From Siminovitchia sediminis (lineage in GTDB: Bacteria > Bacillota > Bacilli > Bacillales > Bacillaceae_C): a stretch of 64,000 bases of DNA. Where the stretch lies: contig NZ_JBHUEO010000005.1 in assembly GCF_042680885.1 (NCBI RefSeq), forward strand, positions 1 through 64,000, written 5' to 3'. A program made the translations under genes and the position numbers. A model generated the notes under the pieces. It made no database searches. It was given only the letters and a program-made list of their open reading frames with translations, and was not told the DNA's origin. This document shows, piece by piece, positions 41,927 through 51,629 of this stretch. Position 1 is the first letter of the stretch. Every line of letters starts with the position of its first letter.

Positions 41927-42907
41927 TCATTGCTTTTCCAAAACGGCAGGATTAATTAAAGTAGGAGGAATATCTCCATTCAATCCGGCATCCAGGTTTT
42001 TCGCGGCCAGCTGGGACATTTTCAGCTCGGTTTCGTGAGTGGAGGAGCCGATATGCGGTAATGTAACAACATTTTTCATATCCAATAACGGATGGTCATG
42101 CTGTACGGGTTCCTGCCGGAAAACGTCGAGTCCTGCAGCAGCAATTTCATTATTTTGAAGGGCTTCAACTAATTCATCTTCGACAACGGTTCCACCTCTG
42201 GAACCATTGATGAAAATGGCTGATTTCTTCATAAGGCCAAACTCTCTTTTTCCGATTAAATCCATTGTTTCGCCGGTTAAAGGAGTAATAAGCAGAACGA
42301 AATCAGATTCCATCAATAATTCATCCAGACCGCGGTAAGCTGCATTGAACTTTTCTTCTGCTTCCGGTTTTCTTGTCCGGCTGTGGTAAAGAATATTCAT
42401 ATCAAATCCAAGATGGGCACGTTTAGCAATGGCTTGGCCAATTCTTCCCATTCCAATAATCCCCAGTGTTTTATGGTGAACATCCACTCCATAGTGTTCC
42501 GGCTCTAAATCTGCCTTCCATTCTCTGGATTTGACATAATGGTCCAGTTCCGGAATCCTCCTTGCCGTTGCAATCAGAAGGCCAAATATGGCATCGGCTA
42601 CTGTGTCCGTTAAGACTCCAGGCGTGTTCGTTGCCATAACGCCCCGCTTGGTCATTTCTTCTATATCCAAATTGTTATACCCAACCGACACGTTGCTGAC
42701 AATTTTTAACTGAGGTGCTTTATCCAGCAACTCTGCGTTTACGGGCAGCTCCAGTCCAATAATTCCTTCAGTTTCTTTCAGCCGTTCTAAAAAAGCTTCA
42801 TCAGTATGCGGGTTGATCCCTTTAAAAAACTGGACATCATACTTTTTTTTCAATTCTTCAAGTACAGGCTTCTCAACACGGTTGTATGCAATGATTTTCT
42901 TTTTCAA
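41927..42907 (-). CDS. D-2-hydroxyacid dehydrogenase
   Basis: A 326-residue NAD(P)-dependent D-isomer-specific 2-hydroxyacid dehydrogenase of the glyoxylate/hydroxypyruvate/2-ketogluconate reductase group. The Rossmann motif is GIIGMGRIGQAIAKRA. The catalytic Arg lies in INGSRGG, the Glu in FRQEPV and the His in LPHIGSSTHET, the conserved Arg-Glu-His triad. Similar to B. subtilis YvcT/GyaR-type proteins. The ATG has a GGGGTCAG site. Its stop codon lies one base from the group II intron remnant. Confidence 0.92.
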   Translation of the reverse strand: MKKKIIAYNRVEKPVLEELKKKYDVQFFKGINPHTDEAFLERLKETEGIIGLELPVNAELLDKAPQLKIVSNVSVGYNNLDIEEMTKRGVMATNTPGVLTDTVADAIFGLLIATARRIPELDHYVKSREWKADLEPEHYGVDVHHKTLGIIGMGRIGQAIAKRAHLGFDMNILYHSRTRKPEAEEKFNAAYRGLDELLMESDFVLLITPLTGETMDLIGKREFGLMKKSAIFINGSRGGTVVEDELVEALQNNEIAAAGLDVFRQEPVQHDHPLLDMKNVVTLPHIGSSTHETELKMSQLAAKNLDAGLNGDIPPTLINPAVLEKQ

Positions 42908-43045
42908 ATTAACTGACCCCTTTCCCCAGTCATATGTTTTTCTCTTTCTTCATTGTACACGAAGTTTTTATTTGATCCAGTCAAGCATTTTCGCAAGGCC
43001 AGTGCTTTACGTCTGTGCTCTTTTGCTATGAAGGAGGATTTATCC

Positions 43046-43072
43046 TAAAGTTCCATTGAAAGATGCCGATAA
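43046..43072 (+). promoter_or_regulatory. Sigma-D promoter of hemAT
   Basis: TAAA at 43046-43049, a 15-nt spacer and GCCGATAA at 43065-43072 match the sigma-D (SigD) consensus for motility genes. It lies 71 bp upstream of the hemAT start. Confidence 0.8.
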
Positions 43073-43143
43073 ACAATAAGTATGGTGATATATGAAAAAA
43101 GGCTCAAAAACCGTGTTTGATCTTTAATAAGGGAGGAAATGCC

Positions 43144-44442
43144 ATGGCTCTTTTTAAACTGGGGAAGTCCCGCGAGGAACCAATCACTGAAGCAGACTTC
43201 TATCCAAAAAATATTGGTATTCATACGAATGATTCTTCGATTATAGACAAAATGAACATGATTGAACTGACGGAAAAAGATATGAAGACCTTAAAAAAAC
43301 TACAACCGATCATTAAAGAACATATAGAAGAAATTGTGGAAGAATTTTACCGGGTTGTTATGGAGGTTGAACACTTACAGGCGATTATTCATCAGCACAG
43401 TACTGTAGACAGACTTCGTCAAACGTTGACCGTCCATATTATCGAGATGTTTAACGGGGTGATTGATGAATCGTTTATTGAAAAGCGGCTGAAGATCGCC
43501 AAAGTCCATTATGTCATCGGACTTGAACCATCATGGTATATGGGTGCTTTCCAAAATATTAACGACATGATATCTACCCTGATCTTTAAGGATATAAAGG
43601 ATCGGAGAAAACTGCAGGCCGCACTTTCTGCAGTCAATAAAATGCTGAGCTTTGAACAACAGATAGTACTAGAAGCTTATGACAGAGAAAATATGAAAAA
43701 ATTAAACTCTCAGTTTGAAGAGGGAAAAGTCTACCTCAAAAATAAAATGAATGCTGTCAGCGAGGGGCTGGTCAGTCTTGCAGAACAGACACAGGCTTCT
43801 GTTGTAACGCTCAGCAGTAACATAAGAGAAGTTAATGAAACAACGACGGAAAGCAATGAACAAGCCATGATTGCAAAAAATTACGCGGATGAAGGCCAAG
43901 CCAAACTGAGGGAATTATTGGACAAAATCAGTGTGATGGACAAGTATTCAAGGGATATGATTGACAGCATCCGCCTCCTTGGAGAATCTACTGATCAAAT
44001 TTCAAGTGTCATCCATATTGTGCAGGATATTGCCGAGCAAACAAATATTCTGGCTTTAAATTCTGCCATTGAAGCAGCTAGAGCGGGTGAACACGGTCGA
44101 GGGTTTGCCGTTTTGTCTCAGGAAGTCCAAAATCTTGCGGAGCAAACGAAAAGCTCTATTTCGCAAATCCATGAGCTGATCTCCAATTCCAATCAATATA
44201 AAGAACAAGTCATTAAGTCACTCAATTATGTTGAAGAAGCACTCATGTCCGGTATATCAACGTCTGAACATACCCAGGAGGCTTTTTCTAATATTGCTCA
44301 ATCCATCCAGCAAAACAGCATGACGGTTATAAAGGTACAAGAGCAAATGGACAACTTAATCCAAGTTGTCAGTGAAATTGAACGTGCTGCTGCTTCAGTA
44401 ACAACATCGGCTGAAGAATTAAATGAAGCGGCCATGGCCTAA
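43144..44442 (+). CDS. hemAT: Heme-based aerotaxis transducer HemAT
   Basis: HemAT is a soluble O2 sensor that signals to CheA. The 432-residue protein starts MALFKLG (ATG 43144, AAGGGAGGAA upstream). A globin-coupled sensor domain spans about residues 20-180, with proximal His122 in AKVHYVIGLEPSWYMG and the distal Tyr69. The methyl-accepting domain (about 200-430) contains the hairpin NILALNSAIEAARAGEHGRG. It lacks membrane helices. It heads a chemosensory cluster under a sigma-D promoter. Confidence 0.95.
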   Translation: MALFKLGKSREEPITEADFYPKNIGIHTNDSSIIDKMNMIELTEKDMKTLKKLQPIIKEHIEEIVEEFYRVVMEVEHLQAIIHQHSTVDRLRQTLTVHIIEMFNGVIDESFIEKRLKIAKVHYVIGLEPSWYMGAFQNINDMISTLIFKDIKDRRKLQAALSAVNKMLSFEQQIVLEAYDRENMKKLNSQFEEGKVYLKNKMNAVSEGLVSLAEQTQASVVTLSSNIREVNETTTESNEQAMIAKNYADEGQAKLRELLDKISVMDKYSRDMIDSIRLLGESTDQISSVIHIVQDIAEQTNILALNSAIEAARAGEHGRGFAVLSQEVQNLAEQTKSSISQIHELISNSNQYKEQVIKSLNYVEEALMSGISTSEHTQEAFSNIAQSIQQNSMTVIKVQEQMDNLIQVVSEIERAAASVTTSAEELNEAAMA

Positions 44443-44558
44443 TCTTCTTTAATATCCCTGTGCAAAGAGGGAGTGTGCGCTTTTAATCATATGTAGTGAA
44501 GGGTTTTACAAAGTAAATGGCCGAGGATAATCAACGAACAGGAAAAGGGATGATATCT

Positions 44559-46166
44559 ATGAAAAAATGGTTTCTTAACCTAAAAACTTCAGTGAAACTG
44601 TTATCCACATTTATCTTTATCGCGGCTATTATGGCTGGCGTCAGTGCTTTTGCCATCATCAATATGAACAAAATTAACACGATTGGTTCGGATATGTATA
44701 CCCAGGCATTAGTTCCGATGGAAAATATGGCTTTGGCGAAGAACGACCTGCTCCAGTTAAAGGCTGCCTGGCGTGACATTGCTTTAACGGAATCCACGGC
44801 AGATACTCATGTAAAGATGGAAGAAGTAAAATTATTAAGGGATAATATTGAAGAGAACATCTCCATTTATGTAGATTCATATGTGAATGAAGATGAAGCG
44901 GCGAAACAGGAAGCACAGGAATTTTTCAATACATTTATGTCAGACTTTGACACATATAATACGGCCTATGACACTTCTGTACAGTCCGTCACATCGGACA
45001 GAACGAAATTTCAGCAGCTGGATGAAGAGCTGGATGGACTTCATAACCGCTTGACAGGGCATTTGGATGAAATCTGGGAAGTGGATATGGCCATATCTGA
45101 AGAGGAACATCAGCGATCCCAAGATCTTTTCTTCACGACTACTGTGATCATGGTAATCATAGTAACGTTAACCATTGCCATCTGTATCATGCTGGGAATG
45201 ATGTTAACGAGAGCTGTTGCAAGACCACTCAGAAATATATCCACTGTCATGGAAAAAGTCGCGGATGGGGATTTGACTGTTTCAGCTGATATCGATACGA
45301 AAGACGAAGTGGGATTATTGGCGCAGTCGGTAAATACAATGGTCTCTAAATTGAGGCAGACCGTTCAGAATATATTAAGCGCAGCCGAAAACCTGTCAGC
45401 ATCTTCTGAACAGGTGTCAGCGAGTATGGAGGAAATTACAAGCGCAAGTACCAATCAGGCCAATGCAGCTCAAACCATGAATGAGCTTTTTGGTGAATTA
45501 TCCGAAGCCATTCGGTCGGTTGCCCAAAATACAGAGGAGGCTGCTGAACTGGCAAATCAAACGGTTCAAATTGCAGAAACCGGTGAAAAAGTAGTCCTTT
45601 CTTCGGTGGATGGAGCGAATGCTGTAAGTGAGCAAATTGCAAACTTGGAGAAGGATTCTAACAAAATAGGAGAAATTATTGAAGTCATTGACGATATCGC
45701 CGATCAGACAAATCTGCTTGCGTTGAATGCGGCAATTGAGGCAGCACGCGCCGGGGATCAGGGCAGAGGTTTTGCCGTTGTCGCCGATGAGGTTCGAAAA
45801 CTGGCTGAAAGAAGCAGTGAGGCTACGAAGCAGATCACTGGTATCATCGAAGAGATGCAGAAAAATACGACGCTGAGTGTCAAATCGGTTGCGGAAGGAC
45901 GTGCCTTTACAGAACAGTCCGGTGTAGCCTTTGAAAACATTATTAAAATGGTAAATGACACAGGAAACAAGGTAACAGAAATTGCGGGAGCCAGTGAACA
46001 GCAGGCTTCTCAATCTGAGGAAGTGCTGTCATTTATTGAAAATATTTCTGCTGCCACCGAAGAAGCGATGGCCAGCACCGAAGAAACTGCGACTGCTGCA
46101 CAGTCGCTGGCAGACCTTGCGGAAGAACTGAATCAATCCGTTGCGGTATTTAGGGTGAACAAATAA
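44559..46166 (+). CDS. Methyl-accepting chemotaxis protein (4HB-MCP)
   Basis: A 535-residue transmembrane receptor. One helix near residues 10-32 and a second near 192-215 bracket an extracellular four-helix-bundle ligand domain. HAMP (about 216-268) and a long signalling coiled coil follow, with the CheA/CheW-binding tip DDIADQTNLLALNAAIEAAR. I use the ATG at 44559 because it fits the basic start MKKWFLNLKTS; the frame begins 14 codons earlier. No C-terminal CheR-docking pentapeptide is visible. The ligand is unknown. It is closely related to the next gene and probably arose by tandem duplication. Confidence 0.93.
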   Translation: MKKWFLNLKTSVKLLSTFIFIAAIMAGVSAFAIINMNKINTIGSDMYTQALVPMENMALAKNDLLQLKAAWRDIALTESTADTHVKMEEVKLLRDNIEENISIYVDSYVNEDEAAKQEAQEFFNTFMSDFDTYNTAYDTSVQSVTSDRTKFQQLDEELDGLHNRLTGHLDEIWEVDMAISEEEHQRSQDLFFTTTVIMVIIVTLTIAICIMLGMMLTRAVARPLRNISTVMEKVADGDLTVSADIDTKDEVGLLAQSVNTMVSKLRQTVQNILSAAENLSASSEQVSASMEEITSASTNQANAAQTMNELFGELSEAIRSVAQNTEEAAELANQTVQIAETGEKVVLSSVDGANAVSEQIANLEKDSNKIGEIIEVIDDIADQTNLLALNAAIEAARAGDQGRGFAVVADEVRKLAERSSEATKQITGIIEEMQKNTTLSVKSVAEGRAFTEQSGVAFENIIKMVNDTGNKVTEIAGASEQQASQSEEVLSFIENISAATEEAMASTEETATAAQSLADLAEELNQSVAVFRVNK

Positions 46167-46188
46167 AAAAAGCTACTCATGTATGGGA

Positions 46189-46230
46189 GGGAAAAGAAGA
46201 TCCGATTTCTTTTCCCTTTCTTATTTTTAA
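46189..46230 (+). terminator. Terminator after first MCP gene
   Basis: GGGAAAAGAA pairs with TTCTTTTCCC around an 8-nt loop, followed by TTTCTTATTTTT. Confidence 0.8.
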
Positions 46231-46328
46231 AAAAAAAAACGAACATTAGTTAGCGAAAACAAACATTTTATCAGAAGGCTTGTGATAACCGGCGCCATAC
46301 AATTGTAATAAATCCTTTTATTATCCAT

Positions 46329-46355
46329 TAAACAAAGTACTTTCTTTACCGATAA
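46329..46355 (+). promoter_or_regulatory. Sigma-D promoter of the second MCP
   Basis: TAAA at 46329-46332, a 15-nt spacer and ACCGATAA at 46348-46355. It lies in the 400-bp gap between the two receptor genes, which otherwise shows no ORF. Confidence 0.7.
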
Positions 46356-46572
46356 ACCGTTTGAATATTTAATATCTGATTAGTCTTAAGGTTGTTTCAT
46401 CTGATTCTGGTAGAACTTCAAGAAAGAAAAGGAAACATCAAAGAGTCAGGTGTTTTGTACCTTCATGGAAAGGGGCTTTATGGATGAATCAATAATGGAT
46501 GATTGAAACAAGGCATAGATGTTGGTGTATATCACGAGTGACGATAAACATATAAAGTGAGGAGAGTTGAAC

Positions 46573-48180
46573 ATGCGGTGGTACCTGAATAGAAAAACGT
46601 CTTTTAAACTGTTATCAGCTTTTATTCTTATTGCTGTCATTCTTATTGGAGTAAGTGTATTTGCCATGACGAGCATGAAGAAAATTTATGAAAATGTTTG
46701 GATGACCTATGAGAAAACATTAGTACCCATGGATCACCTGACCCAGGCCCAAATCGATCTTTATAAATTAGATACGATGTGGAAAGAATTTGTGTTATCT
46801 GAATCAAATACAGTGAATACTGAGCAGATCAATAGTATGAGAGAGGATATTGAAAAAAACGTTCAGATATATGTAGATGTTTATGATGATTTTGGAGAAG
46901 AGATCCAGCAGCAAGGGGCAGCATTTTTGGAGGAGTTTTCTTCTAGTTTCAATCAATATAACGAAACATACGACAGTGCTATTCAGGAAATTTCTTCAGA
47001 TCGGACCCAATTTCAACAGCTGGATTCAAGGTTAAACACTTTGCATGAGGATGTTACCGGTCAAATTGAAGAGATTAAAGCTGTAGATATGGAAATCAAT
47101 GCTGAATCTTACGCTGCTTCAGGAAATCTATATACTGCCTCAAACACTATCATGATTGTTATTTCTCTATTGACTCTTGTAATATGTATCGCCCTCGCGA
47201 TTTTACTCACGAAGGCGATTGCCCGGCCGTTAAAGGATCTGTCCAGTTTAATGGAAAAAGTTGCGGACGGAAATTTAAGTGAAACTGCCGATATTCAAAC
47301 AAAAGATGAAGTGGGAATGCTGGCACAAGCCGTTAATACGATGATCTTAAATTTAAGGGAAACGGTTCAAAACATTTTAAGTGCAGCTGAAAATTTGTCG
47401 GCTTCCTCTGAGCAGGTATCCGCCAGCATGGATGAAATCGCCAGTGCCAGCAGTAATCAGGCTGATGCCGCACAAACAATGAATGAATTATTTGGAGAGC
47501 TGTCCGAAGCTATTCAATCTGTTGCCCAAAATACAGAAAAAGCGGCGGAATTAGCAAATCAAACCATACGTGTCGCACAAGATGGTGAGAAGGTAGTAAT
47601 GTCTTCCGTAGAAGGAACGAACCAAGTAAGCGGTCAGATGGCTGCCCTTGAACAGGATTCAAACAAAATTGGGGAAATTATTGAAGTCATTGATGATATT
47701 GCTGACCAGACAAATCTCTTGGCGCTTAATGCGGCAATTGAAGCTGCACGTGCGGGTGACCAGGGAAGAGGATTTGCTGTTGTGGCAGATGAGGTGCGCA
47801 AGCTTGCAGAAAGAAGCGGCGAAGCGACTAAACAGATTACAGCTATTATCCAACAAATGCAGGAAAATACGAAGCACAGTGTGCAGTCCGTTCAAGAAGG
47901 ACTGAAATATATAGAACAGTCAGGCGAATCGTTTGAACATATTATTCAAATGGTAAATGAAACAGGCAATAAAGTAACAGAGATTGCGGGGGCCAGTGAA
48001 GAGCAGGCTGCCCAGTCGGAAGAAGTACTGTCATTTATTGAAAGTATTTCTGCTGCAACCGAGGAAGCAACGGCAAGCAGTGAAGAAACAGCATCTGCTG
48101 CACAATCGCTGGCTGATTTGGCGGAGAAACTCAATCAATCGGTGGCGGTATTTAAGTTGTCTGGTAATAAAGAGGTTTAG
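46573..48180 (+). CDS. Methyl-accepting chemotaxis protein (4HB-MCP)
   Basis: A 535-residue receptor with the same layout as its upstream neighbour: short basic N-terminus, helix at about 10-32, four-helix-bundle sensor, helix at about 192-215, HAMP, and a signalling coiled coil with DQTNLLALNAAIEAARAG. The signalling half is nearly identical to that of the first MCP, while the sensor differs strongly, as expected of paralogs tuned to different ligands. ATG 46573 follows GGAGAG by 6 nt. It has its own sigma-D promoter. Confidence 0.93.
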   Translation: MRWYLNRKTSFKLLSAFILIAVILIGVSVFAMTSMKKIYENVWMTYEKTLVPMDHLTQAQIDLYKLDTMWKEFVLSESNTVNTEQINSMREDIEKNVQIYVDVYDDFGEEIQQQGAAFLEEFSSSFNQYNETYDSAIQEISSDRTQFQQLDSRLNTLHEDVTGQIEEIKAVDMEINAESYAASGNLYTASNTIMIVISLLTLVICIALAILLTKAIARPLKDLSSLMEKVADGNLSETADIQTKDEVGMLAQAVNTMILNLRETVQNILSAAENLSASSEQVSASMDEIASASSNQADAAQTMNELFGELSEAIQSVAQNTEKAAELANQTIRVAQDGEKVVMSSVEGTNQVSGQMAALEQDSNKIGEIIEVIDDIADQTNLLALNAAIEAARAGDQGRGFAVVADEVRKLAERSGEATKQITAIIQQMQENTKHSVQSVQEGLKYIEQSGESFEHIIQMVNETGNKVTEIAGASEEQAAQSEEVLSFIESISAATEEATASSEETASAAQSLADLAEKLNQSVAVFKLSGNKEV

Positions 48181-48231
48181 CTCTTTCAGGTTTTGCGGCC
48201 TTTTTCTGAATAGGAGCTTAAGACCATCTGC

Positions 48232-48258
48232 TAAATAAATGAAAACAAATGCCGATAA
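48232..48258 (+). promoter_or_regulatory. Sigma-D promoter of the cheW-cheA set
   Basis: TAAA at 48232-48235, a 15-nt spacer and GCCGATAA at 48251-48258. It lies 115 bp upstream of the first cheW. Confidence 0.8.
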
Positions 48259-48373
48259 AAACAATGTCGGTGTTTGTTTTGTTCTATATATATTTAACCA
48301 GTCTTTCTGAAAAGATAAAGTGGTCTTTTTAGATAATGGATCCGTTTTTAAATAGTGAAAAGGAGGCTGCTTC

Positions 48374-48814
48374 ATGAGCTCACAACATAAACAGTATGTT
48401 GTATTTGCCATTCATCAAAATCTGTATGCTGTATCTATTCTTGATGTTTCAGAAATCATTCGCATGCAAACGGTCAAGTGGATCCCTAACTCGCGCGAGG
48501 AATTTCTGGGTGTGATTCATTTAAGGGAGCAAGTCATTCCAATCATGAGTTTGCACCGGATTTTTTCTGAGCCCGATAAGACCATTGATTCAAAAACGAG
48601 GATGATTGTTTTGAAAGTCAATGGGCTTGATTTTGGCTTTGTGGTAGATGAGGTAAATCATGTCAAGTTCTTGTCAGATGAGCATATCAGCCCGGCACCG
48701 CACATGTCGCAAAGTGAGTGGATCCAGGGAGTCTATCACCGTGACGGCGAGACAATCGCATTGCTTAATTTGCAGACACTAACAGAGCATGTCGATCTAC
48801 AGAAAGTCTTATAA
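48374..48814 (+). CDS. cheW: Chemotaxis coupling protein CheW (first copy)
   Basis: A 146-residue CheW scaffold protein linking MCPs and HemAT to CheA. It has the SH3-like double-barrel pattern: YVVFAIHQNLYAV, the VIHLREQVIPIMSL strand pair and VVDEVNHVKF. It diverges from the second copy (about half of positions agree), so the two may prefer different partners. ATG 48374 has AAAAGGAGG upstream. A 260-bp gap separates it from the second cheW. Confidence 0.92.
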   Translation: MSSQHKQYVVFAIHQNLYAVSILDVSEIIRMQTVKWIPNSREEFLGVIHLREQVIPIMSLHRIFSEPDKTIDSKTRMIVLKVNGLDFGFVVDEVNHVKFLSDEHISPAPHMSQSEWIQGVYHRDGETIALLNLQTLTEHVDLQKVL

Positions 48815-49074
48815 ACGGAAAAAAGTGAAGAAGACTTCTCAAATATAGGGCAGCGAATGTTTATGCAAGCTTCTATAACGGTTGTGAATGTGACTGATCC
48901 TTCTGTCTGATGATCAGAATCGAACAGCAAAAAATACCGCTGCAAAGTGGCTGCAAGTCGACGGCTGGTTGGCCTGAGACTGTATTTGCTCCTTTTTAAT
49001 AAGAACATGGATGCAGTCGTTTCACAACACCAATTTTGGGAGTAGTTACAAAAATGGATAGCAGGTGACGCAAG
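48815..49074. other. Gap between the two cheW genes
   Basis: 260 bp with no ORF of coding character on the plus strand. The minus-strand frame through it is a shadow of the second cheW. No sigma-D motif was found. Confidence 0.4.
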
Positions 49075-49500
49075 ATGGGGCAAGCAACCCAAGAACAATA
49101 TGTGGCCATTGGAATTGAAACAGAAAAGTATGCGATCAATATTCATGATATTGAAGAAATTATTCGAATGCAGGATATTACAAAAATACCCAATGCAGAA
49201 ACGCATATTAAAGGGGTCATTAATCTGCGTGGAAGGATCATCCCGGTTATCAGTCTTAGGGATCGATTTGGCTTGAATGAAGAAGAATACACAAAGGACA
49301 CACGGATCGTTGTGGTCAAATATGAAGATGAGATGGTTGGAATCATTGTAGACAATGTCAGCCAAGTCATGCAATTCAATGACATCCAGCCATCGCCTGA
49401 TACTTTTGGAGGGGTACAGGCTTCCTTTTTTTCAGGCATAGGTCATGCAGAAAACGGGCTGGTCAGTATTTTAAACTTGGATAAAGTCCTCCAAAGATAG
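49075..49500 (+). CDS. cheW: Chemotaxis coupling protein CheW (second copy)
   Basis: A 141-residue CheW with IEEIIRMQDITKIPNAETHI, GVINLRGRIIPVISLRDRFG and IVDNVSQVM, closer to the canonical CheW consensus than the first copy. It ends 13 bp before cheA, so it is likely the partner cotranslated with the kinase. ATG 49075 has an AGGTGACG site upstream. Confidence 0.93.
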   Translation: MGQATQEQYVAIGIETEKYAINIHDIEEIIRMQDITKIPNAETHIKGVINLRGRIIPVISLRDRFGLNEEEYTKDTRIVVVKYEDEMVGIIVDNVSQVMQFNDIQPSPDTFGGVQASFFSGIGHAENGLVSILNLDKVLQR

Positions 49501-49513
49501 GCGGTGACAATAG

Positions 49514-51604
49514 ATGGATACGTTTGATACGAGTGAATTTATGGGGGTATTCATTGACGAAGTAGATGAGCAGCTGGATATCATCGACCAGGAAATTCTA
49601 GCGTTGGAGCAGGAAGGAGAATCACCGGAAGTTATTCAAAGGCTTTTCCGGGCAGCACATACATTAAAGGGTTCGTCAGCTACGATGGGCTTTGATGACA
49701 TGACAAAATTAACCCATGGCATGGAAAACTTGTTGGACCAAGTCCGCAATCACCAGTTGTCAGTGAGCCATGATTTAATTAATCTTTTATTCAAATGTTT
49801 GGATGAACTAAAAGTATTAAAGGAAGAAATTATTGAAGAGGCAGAAGAGAGAACTGATATAACTCCCTTGATTGATGAAGTAACAAACTTCGGATCTGCT
49901 CAGCCGAAAAAGGAAGAAAAGCATGATGATGTACTGGAAAGTTCCCCTGGTATTCAGGAAATCATAGCCTCCGGCGTGGAGCAGGGATTACATATTTTAC
50001 ATGCCGGGATAGTCTTATCCGAAGAGTGTGAAATGAAATCTGTCCGTGCCTTCTTAATACAAAACCAGCTGGAGTCTGAGGGAATTGAAATCCTTCAATC
50101 CATTCCTGATTTAGACCAGTCCGGCATAGAGGAAAAGGATTACGAAACGATCGAGATATTGATGGCTTCCCCCCTGGGAAGTTCGGATGTGCTGGAACTG
50201 TTGGAATCCATGACAGATGTGGATCAGGCGCTTGTCAGTGTCCATGACCAGCAGAATCCAAATCAGGGAACAAGTGAAACCGATCAAACAAAACAGGAAA
50301 CGGCGGCTTCAATCCTGGCAGATCAGCAAGCCAAAGCTGTACAAAAAAAGAAGGATAAGCAGCCGGCAAGCCCCAGTCATCAAAAACCTGAAGACAAACG
50401 TTCTAAAGGGCAAAAGAAAGGGCAAACGATTCGGGTGGATGTAGAACGCTTGGAGCATCTTATGAATCTGGTAGGAGAGCTGGTCATTGATCAAACCAGG
50501 ATCAGCCAAGTGAGCGGCGTACTGCACAACCGATATACAGATGATGATACGGTCAGCGATCTTGATCAGGTGTCAGACCACATAGCCCGTGTGATCGGAG
50601 AATTGCAGGAAAGCGTAATGAAAGTAAGAATGCTCCCGATCAGACAGCTGTTCAGCCGATTTCCGAGAATGGTCCGGGATCTTTCTCAATCGCTTGATAA
50701 AGAAATGAATCTTGTGATTGAAGGGCAAGAAACTGAATTGGACCGTACAGTCATAGAGAAAATTGGAGACCCGTTAATTCATTTGATACGAAATGCTGTG
50801 GACCATGGAATCGAAACAAAGGAACAAAGAGCCAAAACTGACAAACCGATAAAAGGACTTTTGCGAATTACGGCAAGTCATGAAGAAAATCAAGTGGTCA
50901 TAACAGTGGAAGATGACGGGAAAGGCATTGATCCGGAAAAAATGAGAGCTTCTGCTGTAAAAAAAGGTGTGATTACCGAAGAAGAAGCTGAAAAGCTGAG
51001 TGATGAGGAAGCAGTATATCTGATTTTTCGACCGGGATTTTCCACCGCAAAAGAAGTAAGCAATGTTTCTGGCCGAGGAGTCGGAATGGATATTGTGCGC
51101 AGTCACATTGAAAGTTTAAACGGAATTATCGAACTGGATTCGAAGCTTGGAAAGGGAACTGTATTTAAAATTAAATTGCCATTGACACTTGCAATTATTA
51201 CAGGATTAATCATCAAGCTGGCTGAGCGGACATTTATTTTACCTATGAGCAACGTAGTGGAGATTGTAAGAATTCATCCTGAAACCATTCAGACTCTTAA
51301 AGGCAAATCGATTGTGGTTGTCAGAGATCAAGTGCTTCCTGTCGTTTGGCTCCACGATCTGTTTAACATTCCCAGAACGGATCCGGGCGGAAGGCAGCTT
51401 CCTGTTGTGATTGTTGGTGTCGGAGAAAAGAAAGTGGCACTTATTGTAGACGAGCTTCAGGGGAATCAAGAAATCGTTGTAAAATCTTTGGGAAAGTATG
51501 TTGGCAAAATAAATGGTATTTCAGGAGCAACTATTCTGGGAGACGGACGTGTGGAATTAATTTTGGAAGTTGCGGGGATTAACAGAATGATCAATCAATC
51601 ATAA
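49514..51604 (+). CDS. cheA: Chemotaxis histidine kinase CheA
   Basis: A 696-residue class II histidine kinase with all CheA parts in order. The P1 HPt carries phospho-His49 in FRAAHTLKGSSATMGF. A P2-like segment lies at about 145-250, followed by a Lys/Gln-rich linker. The P3 dimerisation domain has ERLEHLMNLVGELVIDQTRI. The P4 ATPase has HLIRNAVDHGIE, VEDDGKGI and GRGVGMDIV. The P5 CheW-like domain covers about 560-690. It phosphorylates CheY and CheB, encoded next. Confidence 0.96.
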   Translation: MDTFDTSEFMGVFIDEVDEQLDIIDQEILALEQEGESPEVIQRLFRAAHTLKGSSATMGFDDMTKLTHGMENLLDQVRNHQLSVSHDLINLLFKCLDELKVLKEEIIEEAEERTDITPLIDEVTNFGSAQPKKEEKHDDVLESSPGIQEIIASGVEQGLHILHAGIVLSEECEMKSVRAFLIQNQLESEGIEILQSIPDLDQSGIEEKDYETIEILMASPLGSSDVLELLESMTDVDQALVSVHDQQNPNQGTSETDQTKQETAASILADQQAKAVQKKKDKQPASPSHQKPEDKRSKGQKKGQTIRVDVERLEHLMNLVGELVIDQTRISQVSGVLHNRYTDDDTVSDLDQVSDHIARVIGELQESVMKVRMLPIRQLFSRFPRMVRDLSQSLDKEMNLVIEGQETELDRTVIEKIGDPLIHLIRNAVDHGIETKEQRAKTDKPIKGLLRITASHEENQVVITVEDDGKGIDPEKMRASAVKKGVITEEEAEKLSDEEAVYLIFRPGFSTAKEVSNVSGRGVGMDIVRSHIESLNGIIELDSKLGKGTVFKIKLPLTLAIITGLIIKLAERTFILPMSNVVEIVRIHPETIQTLKGKSIVVVRDQVLPVVWLHDLFNIPRTDPGGRQLPVVIVGVGEKKVALIVDELQGNQEIVVKSLGKYVGKINGISGATILGDGRVELILEVAGINRMINQS

Positions 51605-51629
51605 ATGTTTGAGACAGGGAGAGAAAAAC

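Noticed and set aside
41853..42038. 61-codon ORF resembling the tail of intron reverse transcriptases
   Set aside because: It is a translation of the structured domain V-VI RNA and then of the antisense of the dehydrogenase gene.
48736..49374. 212-codon minus-strand ORF over the cheW genes
   Set aside because: Antisense shadow of the second cheW and the end of the first; no ribosome site and no protein family.
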